Shown here: piece after piece, positions 23,501 to 37,033 of the stretch
Layout: the number at the start of each line of letters is the position of its first letter
How positions within the stretch are numbered: the first letter of the stretch is position 1
Source: Archegozetes longisetosus
Lineage: Eukaryota > Arthropoda > Arachnida > Sarcoptiformes > Trhypochthoniidae
Direction: 5' to 3'
Length of the DNA: 64,000 nt
NCBI GenBank assembly: GCA_018873245.2
Contig: JAEMBT020000005.1
Span: 4,884,001 to 4,948,000, forward strand
Position numbers and translations under genes: made by a program
The notes under the pieces: generated by a model
The model's database searches: none
What the model was told of the DNA's origin: nothing
What the model saw: only the letters and a program-made list of their open reading frames with translations

Positions 23501-26500
23501 TAGCTTCAAATTTTCAAAGTCAATCTAGTAATAAAAATAACCGTAAGATTTTTGTCTTAACTCAAATTGACACACAATTATTTTTTATTAGTGTTGTTTA
23601 GAAGACCTCCAGAAAAATGTTTTCCCTTTTAAATGCAAAAGAGAAGTTGCTTTCATTTCCTCATTGCTATCTTAAGTTCATTGTCTAAGTTGTATTAATA
23701 ACATAACGGTCAGCAAAAGGAAAACTCAATTGCACTAAAATATTCTGATTTTAATTAAGATCTAAAATAGACGTCATATTAAGCTTAAAATAGAAAATTA
23801 ACTCATATATCATTTAAAAACATCTAGCAATTTAATTTTTACATGTCTAGAGTGTTAATTAATACATTTGCTAACAGATTATGTGAGTGGGGGTGAATTG
23901 TTCACGCATTTATACCAACGCGATCACTTTAATGAAGATGAAGTTAGAATATATATCGGAGAAATTATTTTGGCACTCGAACACCTGCACAAAGTATGTC
24001 GTCATTTCTGATTATTCTCTTTACTGCCATTAGTCTTAATAATCGTAAATATGACTGAAAACTATGAACTATTTACAGTTGGGCATAATATATCGCGACA
24101 TAAAGCTAGAGAACATATTGCTCGACTCCGAAGGTCACATCGTCTTGACCGACTTCGGACTGAGCAAAGAGTTCTTACCGCACGAAACAGACTTAAGAAC
24201 GTATTCGTTCTGTGGCACAATCGAGTACATGGCACCAGAGGTGGTTAGGGGTGGTTCTAGTGGTCATGATTTTAGCGTCGATTGGTGGAGTGTTGGTGTT
24301 TTGACCTACGAACTGTTGACCGGTGCCTCGCCCTTCACTGTAGAAGGAGAGAAGAACACTCAGCAGGAAATCTCACGACGAATTCTCAAAAGTCACCCTC
24401 CTATTCCTGATCACCTTTCTTATGAAGTACAAGATTTAATTAGACACACATTAGTTAAAGACCCACGAAAGCGTTTGGGTGGAGGACTCGATGACGCTTT
24501 AGAAATCAAGAGACATCCATTTTTTAAGTCAATAAATTGGGACGACTTAGCGAATAAACGTATTGAAGCGCCGTTTGTGCCAAAGATTAACGGAGAACTA
24601 GATGTCAGTAATTTTGCTGAGGAGTTCACATCGATGATTCCGGCAGACTCGCCGGCTGTTATTCCGCCGAACGACGAGAAGATATTCAAGGGTTATTCAT
24701 ATGTTGCGCCATCAGTTCTGTTTAGTGAAAATGTGATAAGTGATGAGATATTTTTATGTGACATTACGAATCATCACAACAGACAATCTGTGTTTAGCAA
24801 TAACAACAATTCTGGCACTAATTGCAGAGATCTCTTCAACACACAAACTGATAATAGAGATATTTCACAGTTATTGGCCTCAAAGTTCAGAAACTCAGCA
24901 TTCTTTCAGAACTATGACTTGAAAATGAATGCCGGAATCTTAGGGGACGGCAGCTTTTCGGTGTGTAGAAAATGCGTCAATAAAAAGACCGGAATTGAAT
25001 ATGCCGTCAAAATTGTGAGCAGAAAAATAGACACCACTAAAGAAATTCAACTTTTGCGTACATGTCAGGGGCACAACAATATTGTTAACTTGATTGAAGT
25101 ATTTCAAGACGAAATCCACACATATATTGTTTTAGAACTTCTAAAAGGAGGCGAATTACTCGATAGAATCAGAAGAAAGTCCAGGTTTACAGAAGTCGAA
25201 GCTGGACGTATCTTCAGAGGTTTAGCTTCTGCAGTGGCGTTCATGCATTCCAAAGGGATTGTTCACCGAGACCTAAAACCTGAGGTAATTATAAGAGGGA
25301 GCATCTAATGATATGCCAATGACCTGGTGAATTTGCAGTATATAATGACATGCTAATGACTTATTGAATTGACGCTCTATTTATTTGATGATAGAATCTC
25401 CTATTTGTAAGCGATTCACCGACCAGCGAAGTTAAAGTCGTTGATTTCGGATTTGCCCGCTATAAACCAACTGACAATCAGTTGATGAAAACTCCATGTT
25501 TTACTCTCAATTATGCGGCTCCAGAAGTGCTTAAACAAGCTCTTCCTGCTGGCATGCATTCGAAATCGGATGCTGGTTATGATGCCAGTTGTGATGTATG
25601 TTAGATAAATAGATTAGATATTTGATGGCAATATAATGAAACTTATTTTGTATTGTGGTACACAGATGTGGAGTCTTGGAGTCATATTATTCACAATGCT
25701 TTCTGGAAGTGTTCCCTTCCAGTCATATAGTCGTGAGGCAAGTGCTGCTGCAATAATGCAACGAATACGTGAGGGAGAGTTTTCCTTTTCTGCTCCTCAA
25801 TGGGAACTGGTTTCACATCAGGCCAAGAGCGTCATTAAAGGCCTTTTGACTGTTGACCCGAAACAAAGACTAACAATGTCTGAATTGTTGTCTCATCCAT
25901 GGGTTGTTGGACAGTTGAAGGGTGGCTATTCTAGCACTCCATTGATGACACCCGATGTCCTGAGCAGTCATTCGAATTCAAGCAGAGCTACAGAAACAGC
26001 AATCAAAGCGACATTCGATGCCTTCCATATGGCGAGACTTGAAGGTTTCAGACTATTAGATGTTTCAGCGGCTCCTCTGGCACAAAGAAGAAAATTAAAG
26101 AAGAGTTCAACTGATGCTCGAAGTAGTAGTTGTAGTAGTAATAGTTCCATATCTGGAAGCAATGGCACGAGCAGTTCTTCGAGCTCTTCAGCGTCGCATC
26201 GAAGAAACTCATCATTGACTACACCGACAAGCCTTAGACCCCCAAGTGATCCAAACGATTCAGTATTCAATTACTCTGAATCCAAAGTCTCGGCCTATTT
26301 GTCAGCCCTGCCAAGTATTAGTGATCCAACAGAAGCACAACTTCTTCTAAGTCATAATCTTTATTTTGAAGATCCACAGCAATCATCAAGTTATAATTCA
26401 CTTCTAGAGGATAGTTCAACACTTGTTTCTGCCTCCACTTCTTCTTTGCCTAATAAGAGAACTAGAGACGAAAGCTGTGAAATCATCGATGAATATTTGA

Positions 26501-26607
26501 ATAATAATAATAAATTGTCATACAATGTAAGCAATGATAAAAACAATGCAAATTCGAGTTCATCCCAATCAAAGAGGCCTCGATTAGAAACCATTGTGAT
26601 CGATTAA
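16209..26607 (+). CDS. Mitogen- and stress-activated protein kinase (MSK1/2, RPS6KA5/4; fly JIL-1)
   Basis: Nuclear kinase with two catalytic domains acting below ERK and p38; known substrates of the family are histone H3 and CREB. Exons: 16209-16440, 22901-22980, 23044-23251, 23878-23993, 24079-25284, 25395-25595 and 25666-26607; phases agree throughout, giving 994 residues. The N-terminal AGC kinase has loop GTGAYGKV, catalytic YRDIKLEN (about 217-224), DFGLSKEF, and SFCGTIEYMAPE. The linker carries the hydrophobic motif FKGYSYVAPS (about 416). The C-terminal CaMK-like kinase has LGDGSFSVCRK, HRDLKPE, DFGFAR and the TPCFT activation loop where ERK/p38 phosphorylate MSK1. Near the C-terminus APLAQRRKLKK matches the MSK docking/nuclear motif, followed by a Ser-rich tail about 120 residues longer than in human. 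Exon 1 is separated by a 6.5-kb intron. Confidence 0.96.
17351..17399. repeat. (GT)n-rich microsatellite
   Basis: An imperfect GTGTGT/GTAT tract in the MSK intron. A similar GTGTAT-rich tract recurs near 20065-20102. Confidence 0.7.
17496..17537. repeat. (AAAG)n then (AG)n microsatellite
   Basis: A few AAAG units pass into about 14 perfect AG dinucleotides. A shorter GA run is present near 18800. Confidence 0.85.
18424..18549. repeat. 21-bp minisatellite, six units
   Basis: Six head-to-tail copies of a 21-bp unit with core AACTTTGCATTGG. Because 21 is a multiple of three, the plus strand stays open from 18382 to 18627 and would read as repeats of NFALAHx. It lies in the MSK intron without convincing splice signals around it, so coding use is doubtful. 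Confidence 0.8.
20320..20509 (+). promoter_or_regulatory. Candidate alternative promoter and first exon of MSK
   Basis: An ATG at 20497 opens five codons (M-V-R-P plus one base) and reaches a consensus donor GTAAGTGAG at 20510. The phase equals that of exon 1, so it joins exon 2 at 22901 in frame to give MVRPVNLSGRGKVDMSNFEL. This would skip the 77 acidic N-terminal residues of the long form. The purine-rich leader in front has no obvious TATA. Use is inferred from splice phase only. Confidence 0.45.
22000..22086 (-). mobile_element. Decayed MITE family C fragment
   Basis: Read on the minus strand from 22086, the sequence begins CAGCGTAGACAAACGGTATA and continues ACTCGGGTTATAGAGGTT. This closely matches the left end of the element at 40735. 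Homology continues to an AGTTTGAACGCATG block. The opposite end was not found, so it is truncated or diverged. Confidence 0.6.
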
Positions 26608-28243
26608 AATGCCTGGTTTTCTAACCAATCTATTAGTATAATTCATATTATAATATATCAGATTTTATTTTATCAGGTGCTAAACACCTTTTTCACAAAT
26701 AGTTGATGTAATTTATACTCAGGTTCTAAGATTGTATATTTAATTTATATGAGATATGAATTTCGATCAGAATGTAAATTATATATAGATTTGCAATCCA
26801 TTCATAGTCTAAAGAGTTGTGATCAACCATTCATAGTCTAAAGCGTTGTGATCAACCGTTCAACTATTGCTTTGGTAAGCATTCAATCCTTCAGTTATGC
26901 GCTTAACAAACGGGTTCAGTGCCTCTGATGCAATCCTAATTTATTCTAATGTTATGTTGCAGTATTTGTGATAAATTTAAATATAATTATTCGCTCGGAC
27001 AGTCCTATCAAGTTTTGTCTCTAATCTTATCGTTAGAGATTCGACTTATAGCCCTCGCCCGACCTATTGTTGGCAGAGTTATTACGGTTGTTGAGTCTTT
27101 GGCTCCCTTTATATTATTAATAGTAGTTTAATAACTTTTCATAACTCATTCGTTTATTCGAATCTATTCATTTATAACTAATGAAGTCAACTGTTTTTGC
27201 GCTAAACATTCCTTTCCATTAATTTTACTTTTGCTCTCATTTTATCCAAATGTGCCTCAAAATGATTTTTTTGCTAAATCAACTCATAATTAAGTAAATT
27301 GTTATTATTGTTCAAATCAATTATATTCAAACGTTTTTAAATATTAATTTTTAATTTTGAAAGTATTAATATATTTAAAAACGAATTATCTGCTGAAGAA
27401 GTTTTTGACAATAAAGAAGTGCATATAAAACTGATTTTATTTCAATTAAAAGTTCAATTTTTATGTAACAAAATCAACTCATTATAAACCACTATTCAAG
27501 TCAAACGTTAAGTAACAATTTTCATGTTCTCCTCTCAATTTTTCAAGTTCTTGATCTGTTCTCAACCAATGGTTTTTCTTCGATGTACTCTCAACCATAC
27601 ATTTCGGTCAAGCTTCATCCAAGCCTAAGAGGTTAGAGACGACTCACTTTTTCTTTTCTTACTCTTGGTTTTCTTCCACTGGTCTTCAATGATTATCATC
27701 TTTATCTGCTACTTCTAGACTTCACTCCATTTCGCGAATCATTTCCATCGACAGAGTCTGTAACCGATTCGATATTCGTTTCCAATTAGACTGTTATTGA
27801 TTTCATTCAAAGATTTATTTGAGGCAGAGAACTTCATATAAGAGGCGTTTTGAGAGAATTGAAGGAAATTGTTTTTGTGACTAATTGAAGGCTTAATAAA
27901 AACAAGTTAGTAACTAAATCGTTTGATTCAGTAAACTTAATTTCAATTCTGCTGTTGACTGACTCCACAGCTGCGTTGATTTATTTAGTAACTCAACTGA
28001 AATGAATGTTAACTCAATCAAAACTACTAAATCTCAAAATCAATGAATAGCTATTAGGCTCCGATAAGGTATTATTTCAAGTCAAATTGTTGTCAAACAA
28101 CCTCTAACAAAGTTTAGGTAATAAATGAACAAGTTGTTGTATTTTTTTGAGTAATTTGTAAAACATTTTATTAAAAACGAAACATAATTGAAGTTCAACA
28201 AAAAAAATTAATATAAAATTATTATGAGATAAATAAATACAAA
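26608..28243. other. Convergent intergenic DNA between MSK and B4GAT1
   Basis: AT-rich 3' flanks; no gene or RNA recognised. A short tandem duplication lies at 26798-26855. The open frame at 26949-27131 has no family resemblance. Confidence 0.55.
26798..26855. repeat. Tandem duplication, two 29-bp units
   Basis: Two adjacent copies of CCATTCATAGTCTAAAG followed by NGTTGTGATCAA differ at one base (AAGAG versus AAGCG). A recent local duplication in the MSK 3' flank. Confidence 0.85.
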
Positions 28244-29912
28244 TCAATAACAACGTCTAGAAGAATTAGGATATCTGTCTTTGAGTTCAGCTTTGAATTG
28301 ACGAAATAGAGCACGATTCCGTTCTTGTTCCAAATCTTTTTCTTTATGAAAAGAATCAGCAGTTTTTAGTCCTTTATGTATAACAAATGCTTTGTTGAGT
28401 ACTGAAAATTTGTAGCCAGCCATATGAAGCTCACATACCTATCACAGTAAATTATAATTGATTATTAAGTTTATAAAATTAACGGAAAACAAGCGAATGA
28501 CTATGACTTTGAAAACTAACTCAACTCATTTGAATGTGACAGAAATAATGAAAAGGAATTCGATACGAGATAAAGAGGTGGAAGTGATTGATTAATTATA
28601 CATACTTGACTAATTCGATTGAATCCGTATTGTCGAAAGCGTTCGTCATATAGAGGAACAGTATTTCTACTAATATAGAAAGGTTCCCAGGGGTCTCTCC
28701 ACAAGACTTCAAACAAAACTGAAAACTTGGAAGAAAGTGGTTGTCTTTGCCACGTTTCATAATCAGTATACTTTTGGCACTTCCAACAGAGTTCTATATA
28801 GAACGGTCGCGCTTCCATCAATTCAATCAGTTGCAATAATGCTGCTTTGTCATGTGGTATCAAATCATTCGTGGCCTGCGCTGTACGCGAATCAGAGACT
28901 GTTTTGATTTCATAGGCAGGAACCACATAAACTACTTTATCTTCTTTCTGACTCTCTAAAAACAATTTGTTTTCTTTGGCAAATTCAATAAAGTCTTGGT
29001 AGAGATTATCACTTGGAACGAGATCAATGTCAATGACAAAAATGAATTCTGTGAGTGAATTGCGTCTGGCGACATTTCGCAATAAATTGTTAGGATATGG
29101 GACTCCGCTGTGTGCGTAGTTCATCAAATTCGATCGCATCGATTGGAGTACACTTTCGATGTTATTGCAGTTTCGTTCGTGAGATATGACGTCAATCGAA
29201 GGTCGCGGAGACATAGTTGTGGCACCGATAGGAGGCGGCGGAACACTCAACGGGTAGACTAGATGGAAACTAGTGTTTTGTCTGATCGATGGATAACAAC
29301 GACGTAGAAGTAGTATGGCTTCGATGGCCACTGGGATGTCATGAGATAAGGCAAACACTGAAACTGATATCAACCCATGCCATCGATGGGACAAAATCTC
29401 TAAGTTATATAATTGTGAAACACTGGTTTGCGATACGAGACTTATATCTTGACGAATGTGATTACGAGATCCGAGAGATTGAGACCGCTCTAAAAAATTG
29501 ATTATATGGTATTCGCCAGAAGAGTCTAAAACTGAACTCTCTTTGACTAATTGATGCATTCTTCTTCTATCTTGCTCTACATCAAAATCGGTGTATTGAT
29601 TATTTGCGTTGTAATGACTATTGAATGATTTCGCTCTTTTTCTCCTTTCATTTCGTTTGGACTCAAGTCTACTCAAAAGTGTCATATGTATTACCTTTTA
29701 ATACAAAATAAATGCAACGTTAGGTTAGGTTAGTTTAGTTAGTCTCAACTCAAATAACTTGTGAAAATTGTTGAGAGATATGAGTGATTTGCAAAGTAGA
29801 AAAGTTATCATTGATTAAAATATACAATAGATTGTGATTAAGTTTTAAATACCTGCAAGACTGCAATGACGAGCACTAGTAGTATAACAGCTCTTCTCCA
29901 AAATAGAGCCAT
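28244..29912 (-). CDS. B4GAT1: Beta-1,4-glucuronyltransferase 1 (B4GAT1, GT49 family)
   Basis: Golgi type II membrane enzyme that primes matriglycan on alpha-dystroglycan by adding glucuronic acid to xylose in vertebrates. Minus-strand exons 29912-29853, 29694-28606 and 28438-28244 join in phase 0 to give 447 residues. The first exon encodes the signal anchor MALFWRRAVILLVLVIAVLQ, followed by basic residues and a stem. The catalytic domain has the metal-binding DxD in VIDIDLVPS and family segments WEPFYISRNTVPLYDERFRQ and YGFNRISQVCELHMAGYKFS. The product ends KDRYPNSSRRCY like its animal orthologues. Choosing the 29912 ATG over the internal ATG at 29685 supplies the membrane anchor. Divergent from uS2m. 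Confidence 0.94.
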
Positions 29913-30586
29913 TTATTTGCTACTGATTTAAGTAAAGATTTCATTTACTCATCTGTTTGACTCAATTCATCACAATTCAAACTATTCTTTTTATCTAATA
30001 TCCAAATCGAGTCTAATATTGATTTTGAAAGACATCTGACATTCATTTCCTATTTATTTGCTATTTATTAATTAGTATCTGAGAAAAAATTATTAAAAAA
30101 TGTTAAGTTGAGTAAAAATTTTTTGAATTCAATGATGAGTTGATTTGTATATTATTTACAATTAATAAATTGTTATATTTTGCAACTTAAATGAAATTTG
30201 ATTTTGTTTTGTTTTTGTTTACGACAACTCCTTTTTGTTTTGGATAAACTTTAATAAATGATCCATCAATGATGTCCATTTTGTTTGCACTTCATTTCTT
30301 CTTATTTACTGAAAGATCGACACCAATTCTCATTTTGAAGAGAAAATAATTAAAAATACTCAACAATAATCGATATTCAAATGTCGACCAATCTTTAGAT
30401 ATTATTAAATAATAGGAAGTTTTGGGATAATTTGTTTTCATTTGAGGATATGTAATTTATGTTATTTGTTTAGGTCTAAATCTGATCACATGCTTACTAA
30501 AGCAGTGCTTTGAGTGCTTAAGAATTAAAATAAATTCTTACTAAAGTTTTTGTTTGTTATTTATATAAATGATATCGATTTGAACA
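29913..30586. promoter_or_regulatory. Divergent region between B4GAT1 and mitochondrial uS2m
   Basis: 674 bp of AT-rich DNA between two head-to-head start codons. No distinct promoter motif recognised. Confidence 0.4.
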
Positions 30587-31514
30587 ATGAATCGTTTCAT
30601 TAGGATAAACGGTAACTTATTGTATACTTTCATGTGAATCAATACTTATAACAATTTAATTGAATTATTATCCAAATAGCATTAAACAGACTTAATTTGT
30701 CGAAAATAAATGTGAATAAAGCTCGTTTTATAACTCATGGAAGTCAAAGACCGCAATCGGAATCACTTGCACCACAATTAAATGACAAAAAAGGAACAAA
30801 TGAATCGCTGGACGAGATGGAAAATCCCTTAAATCATCGGGACTATTTTGGAGTTCACAAACTGTTTACAGTTCGAGATCTGTTTGAATGCCGCGCTCAC
30901 TTGGGTCACAAAGAAGGCACTTTAAACGAGCATATGACCCGATACTTATTTGGGACTCGTTTAGGTCTTACTATTTTTGATTTGGATCAAACAGCAGAAC
31001 GACTCAGAGAAGCGCTTAACTTCACGGCTCACTTAGCATTTCGCGGAGCAGTCATTCTATTCGTCAACAGATCACGTCATGTAAGCATTAGTTCATTGAT
31101 TTTATAGTCAGTTAAATAATGAATTGATTCACTTGAAAGACGGGACATTTAGTGGAGAAAACGGCTAAAGAGTGTGGAGAGTACGCTCACTGTCGCGAAT
31201 GGCAAATGGGAACCTTTAGTGATTCAACTAGCTTCTTTTCAGCGGTCACTCGATTGCCTGATTTAGTAATATTCTTAAGTACTCTGAACAATGTTTTTGA
31301 AATACATCCTGCAGTAGAAGATGCAGCCAAACTTCTGATACCATCGGTCGGGATCGTAGATTCAAACAGTAACCCGACTTTAATTACATATCCGGTTCCG
31401 AGCAATGACGACACGTATGAAACGATTGAACTCTATTGTAGACTTTTTAAACAATCCATACTTTTAGGTAAAGCAAAAAGAAATGAAATGATCAAAAATA
31501 TGGAACTATTATAA
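30587..31514 (+). CDS. mRpS2: Mitochondrial small ribosomal protein uS2m (MRPS2)
   Basis: Component of the mitochondrial ribosomal small subunit. Exons 30587-30611, 30680-31080 and 31140-31514 join in phases 1 and 0 to give 266 residues. The N-terminus, MNRFIRINALNRLNLSKINV, is basic and lacks acidic residues, consistent with a mitochondrial targeting peptide. The S2 core follows: FECRAHLGHKEGTLNEHMTR, YLFGTRLGLTIFDLDQTAER, and PDLVIFLSTLNNVFEIHPAV with IPSVGIVDSNSNPTLITYPV. The 25-nt first exon was inferred from phase and the targeting sequence. An AATAAA signal follows at 31547-31552. Confidence 0.93.
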
Positions 31515-32332
31515 CATAATTTATTTATCAATTCATGTCTAATTACAATAAATGTTTGCAATCAATTATTTAACGTTCTATTAGTTTGTTTATTCGCTTA
31601 TTATTATTTACTCGCTATTTATTGACATAATACTGAATCTTTCCATGGGCTTAACCCATCGTCACGTATATACAAGAGGTACACTCAAAAACATATTAAT
31701 CCCCCATAGCAACCCAAAGTTATGCGTTGTCTTGACATACTTTCCATCAGACTATGACACATAGGATATTAACAAACTTATAATGTATTCAATACAGTGA
31801 GAAGCGAATCAGGAATCAAATTTGGCTATTAATTGATGCGTGTGAGAGGTAGATCGACATAGCAACAGTCTTTCCTTGTTGCTATCGAGGAATATTAGGT
31901 TTAGAAGTATCTACCGGTAGCTAATATTATTTACTCAATTAGATCGCCTAATCTTGACTCTATTGTCAATGAGTAGACTTGTAATCGAGAGTATGTGTAA
32001 TCTCGAATGCAAGTGTCGTGCGGTGAGACCTTTGACACACACACCTCTGACTGATGATGCGTTGGACGTCTCGATTTTGTAATGGCTATTATGTTATTTT
32101 ATCAACTGATCGCACCAATCGTTTTGTTCCGTACTATTACTAGTGTACATGTTTTGATAGTCAATTACTAATAATAATCCGTATTTTGTCTCTTTTGGCA
32201 TAACTTTTCAAAACTAGTCTCACTATTTAAGTTGCTTTACCTCAACTGTTTCCTCGTTTCACAGTAATCTTTAAGAGTATTTTCGAAATAGTTCTACTAA
32301 TTTTGACTCAGTTATAATTAATAATTGGTTAA
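31515..32332. other. Intergenic DNA between uS2m and LC3
   Basis: uS2m 3' flank and LC3 promoter. Slightly richer in GC around 31640-32080, which also holds some ACAC and CTCTGA tracts, but no gene or RNA is recognised. Confidence 0.45.
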
Positions 32333-33897
<1,565 letters not shown>

Positions 33898-34136
33898 CTA
33901 TCGAATGAATGCTAATGCCAGCACATTGTATAGTGTAAATAAAATATTAAATACATCTTAACTTTTATACCTCAACTTTAAACATATGAATTACACATTT
34001 AATTATTCCTGAAATAAATTCATAACAATTTTTATTATTTTCATCGAATGTTTTTAATGAATTAACAAAAGAGTGAATAATATTAATAATTGAAATTAAT
34101 AGAAATCTTAATTAGAATAAAAAGAGATTTAATTGA

Positions 34137-36458
34137 TTAAACAACTGAGGGAGGGTTTGATGGAGTAGATGATGAAATGACTGGATTAATGGGTAAATCA
34201 ATTTGATTAATACGTTTGGCTCCTTCGATAAGCATGTCGTGAACAGTCTTAGCGAAGTTGACCTGACTTTTTATCGTTATTAAATATTGATTATACGATA
34301 TCGAGTTATCTGCCATACTATTGGTTGTGTCGACAACATTATCTGTTTTCATTGATGATACAGGAAATGGCAAATACTGTTGACTATCTCGAGACTGTAT
34401 TGAACATTCGAGTATTGTTTTCTATTCAATTATTTCAAAATTAATTCACTGTTTCATATCTTCCAATTATTTTCAACTTACCAAATGTAATTCAATTTGA
34501 TTGCAAATCGAAAAAAAGTCTTCCAACGCCTTATCAAATCGTGCAACTGATTCTTCGCTCGTTTTCCTGCAGTTAATTAAAGTTTAGGCTTCAGCGCATC
34601 AGTGCCTGTATTATTGCAAATCTCCCTCCAATGGTCTTATGTTAAGAATAAGTCCACTCATAAAAACATTTCAAGCTCGAAGTTAGTTAACTTTAATATA
34701 ATTAAAACATAACTAAAACTTAATTTGAAAGCAGAGTGAGATTTGCAATAATACAGAGAGTGATAAAGCTTTAAAACTAAAGTTTATATCTATTTCTGTT
34801 AACTAGACTCTAGAATGTTTGATAAATACGATTTTGCTTTAGGTCTTATTGGCTTCAAAATAGTAAAAAGTCGATACTGTTGTGAATAGCACTGACACAA
34901 CTTTTAAGGTTAAATATCTTGAGATTACGGCTTTCATTTTAAGTTATTTATAGTTGGTGAACGTGATTCACAACAATAAGTGAGAGCTGACCCAAATACG
35001 AAATAAAATAATGCTTATGTGTAAGATAACAAGAAAATTCAAGGCATTACTAGATTATTTAAGGATTTAAATGACAAGTAATTAATAACTAGTGATGAGC
35101 ATAAACTATTTTTGATCTTGAAATCAATTCTAGTGTCATAAGTAATTTTGCTTAAAAATCGCTTTCAACACAAATTAATGTTTAAATTCTTATAGAAACA
35201 TAAGTCTTATTCAAAACACTTTAAAATTTGTCCAAGTTTACATTTTGCAATGAAAAAGTTAAAGTGAGTCTGAGATAACTTTGATTTGTTCAGCTTCAAA
35301 CTTCAAACTTAATGCTCATCACTGTTATAAGTCTTATAAAATAATATTGAGACGAATACATACAATCCGCTATCGATTTGTGAATTATGTTGAATATTAC
35401 TAGCCGCCACTCTCATCAGATTCTGAAATAAATATTTAAATAAAGTTAATTATATGTTAGCTCATCACTACTTAATTATTAAACTTAATTCTGCCTCAAA
35501 GCTCTTAACAGATTGACTCGATTTGAAAAAAATCTCAACTAAAAACTTATGACAGTGAAAATATAAATAATCAAAGCCTTAAATGTTTAAACTCGAAACT
35601 AATTTTGATGCATAGGTTTTAGAAAAAATATGCGAATGAGAAACAATTTGGTAGAATTTTCAGATATGACAGTGATTGACTAAAATGGGAATCGTTGTTG
35701 AATTTCAGTATGATCTATGATATGAAGTAAGCTTTGATTTATCATAGCTTTTGTATGATATTTTAGCGCTTCTCGATTGAGCTCAGAAGGGATTAATTTG
35801 CATCGAAAGTTCTAGGCATAGATTACAAGCTGTTGACAACTATTGAGAAAAACACAAATAATTATGATCCGATAATAAATTAACAGCTATATCAAGTTCC
35901 AGTTTTGTGTATGAAATTTTCAGAATAAAAACTAATCAGTAGTCCAGTTATTAATTGATTCTTGTTTTTGTGCAATAATTGATAGCATTTTGTCAAATGA
36001 TAACAATCAATTGATTGATCCCTTAACTCAAAACAAATCGCAATGAATGGACTAGCGATAAGCGCCTCAAACAGCTTTGCTGTCAAAGTCTAACTCTTAA
36101 TTTGTTAGTCACCAAAGCGTATTTGAGCTTAGATAAAACTACACTCAAATTAACTTAATTGCAAAACTTCAGGCAACACTCAAAACATTCAATTCGAATC
36201 TAACAATTTCAGAATTAGTTTATATTCAGAAATGAGAAATCAACAAAATTTACTGCGAGTGATTCTTTGAGCGACCAGACCAGTGAGCGCACTTTAACTA
36301 TCAAATCATATCTTTGTTCAGTATTTGATTGTTGTGTTTGTTGTTGCATCGACTGAGGCATTGGTTGTGCTGTATTTGACTGAACCGGTGCTCCACTCAT
36401 TGGTTGAGCTATCGCTTGCTGTGATTGCGATGATTGCGCCACTTGATTCATCATTGCC

Positions 36459-36511
<53 letters not shown>

Positions 36512-36583
36512 TTGTTGTTGTTGCTGTTGTTGCTGCTGTTGTTGTGGTAGTTGTTGTTGAGTTGGTGTCATTTGAGATGCCAT
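34137..36583 (-). CDS. MED29: Mediator complex subunit 29 (MED29; fly intersex)
   Basis: Tail subunit of the Mediator co-activator; in flies the orthologue intersex also acts in sex differentiation. Minus-strand exons 36583-36254, 35422-35364, 34566-34482 and 34421-34137 join in phases 0, 2 and 0 to give 252 residues. The N-terminus holds 29 consecutive Gln (36544-36458), then Gln/Ser/Pro-rich sequence. The conserved part reads RYDLIVKVRSLVWSLKESLA, NLMRVAASNIQHN, VARFDKALEDFFSICNQIEL and YNQYLITIKSQVNFAKTVHD, matching MED29 helices. The first two introns hold inverted-repeat elements. It diverges from UQCRC2. Confidence 0.92.
34603..34760. repeat. Inverted-repeat element in a MED29 intron
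   Basis: The left arm contains CTGTATTATTGCAAATCTC and its reverse complement returns at 34734-34760, separated by about 105 bp. Pairing of roughly 24 bp with few mismatches. Short, non-coding, MITE-like; target duplication not identified. Confidence 0.6.
35090..35324. mobile_element. MITE-like element in a MED29 intron
   Basis: The left end reads AGTGATGAGCATAAACT and the right end, reversed, reads AGTGATGAGCATTAAGTTT. A third copy of the terminal motif (GCTCATCACTA) sits at about 35457-35470. No coding capacity; target site duplication not clear. Confidence 0.55.
36458..36544 (-). repeat. CAA/CAG tract coding 29 Gln in MED29
   Basis: On the coding strand the run is mostly CAA with a few CAG interruptions. 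It lies in frame near the MED29 N-terminus and produces a spurious poly-Val frame on the opposite strand. Confidence 0.92.
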
Positions 36584-37033
36584 TTGTTTGGATCAACACT
36601 TTGGTGACAATAACTCAAACTTTATTGAATTAATTATTAATGAATGAATATGACCTTGTTTGTAATTGTTATAATTTATTGAAAGCAATTAGTAGTTTGT
36701 CTATTTAATTAATAATTTAAAAATAGTTAAGAAATCCTTATTTGAAAGTATCAATAATAAAATCAAATAAAATGCCACATATTTTTGAATCACTTTGAAA
36801 TGCACTCACGATAAAAGGCTTAACTCTGCTAACACTAGTAATCGAACTGAGGCCTAAATTCAGCACATTCAGTTAAGCCCTTTGTCCACACTTGCCGACA
36901 GATGTCAAGAGGCGCTTCGATCGATTGTTACTTGGTTTTCTGCCATTTTTTCGCTTAGCTAATTCACAAAATTCTGATTTCAACCAAATTAAACAATCCA
37001 TAAATAGCATAAGCTGTGAGATAAGTGTGAAGA
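36584..37033. promoter_or_regulatory. Divergent promoter region of MED29 and UQCRC2
   Basis: 450 bp between opposed start codons. AT-rich; no assignable motif. Confidence 0.4.

Noticed and set aside
36325-36633. Plus-strand frame with a long poly-Val run
   Set aside because: It is the reverse of the MED29 glutamine tract; the MED29 frame has splice-phase and family support.
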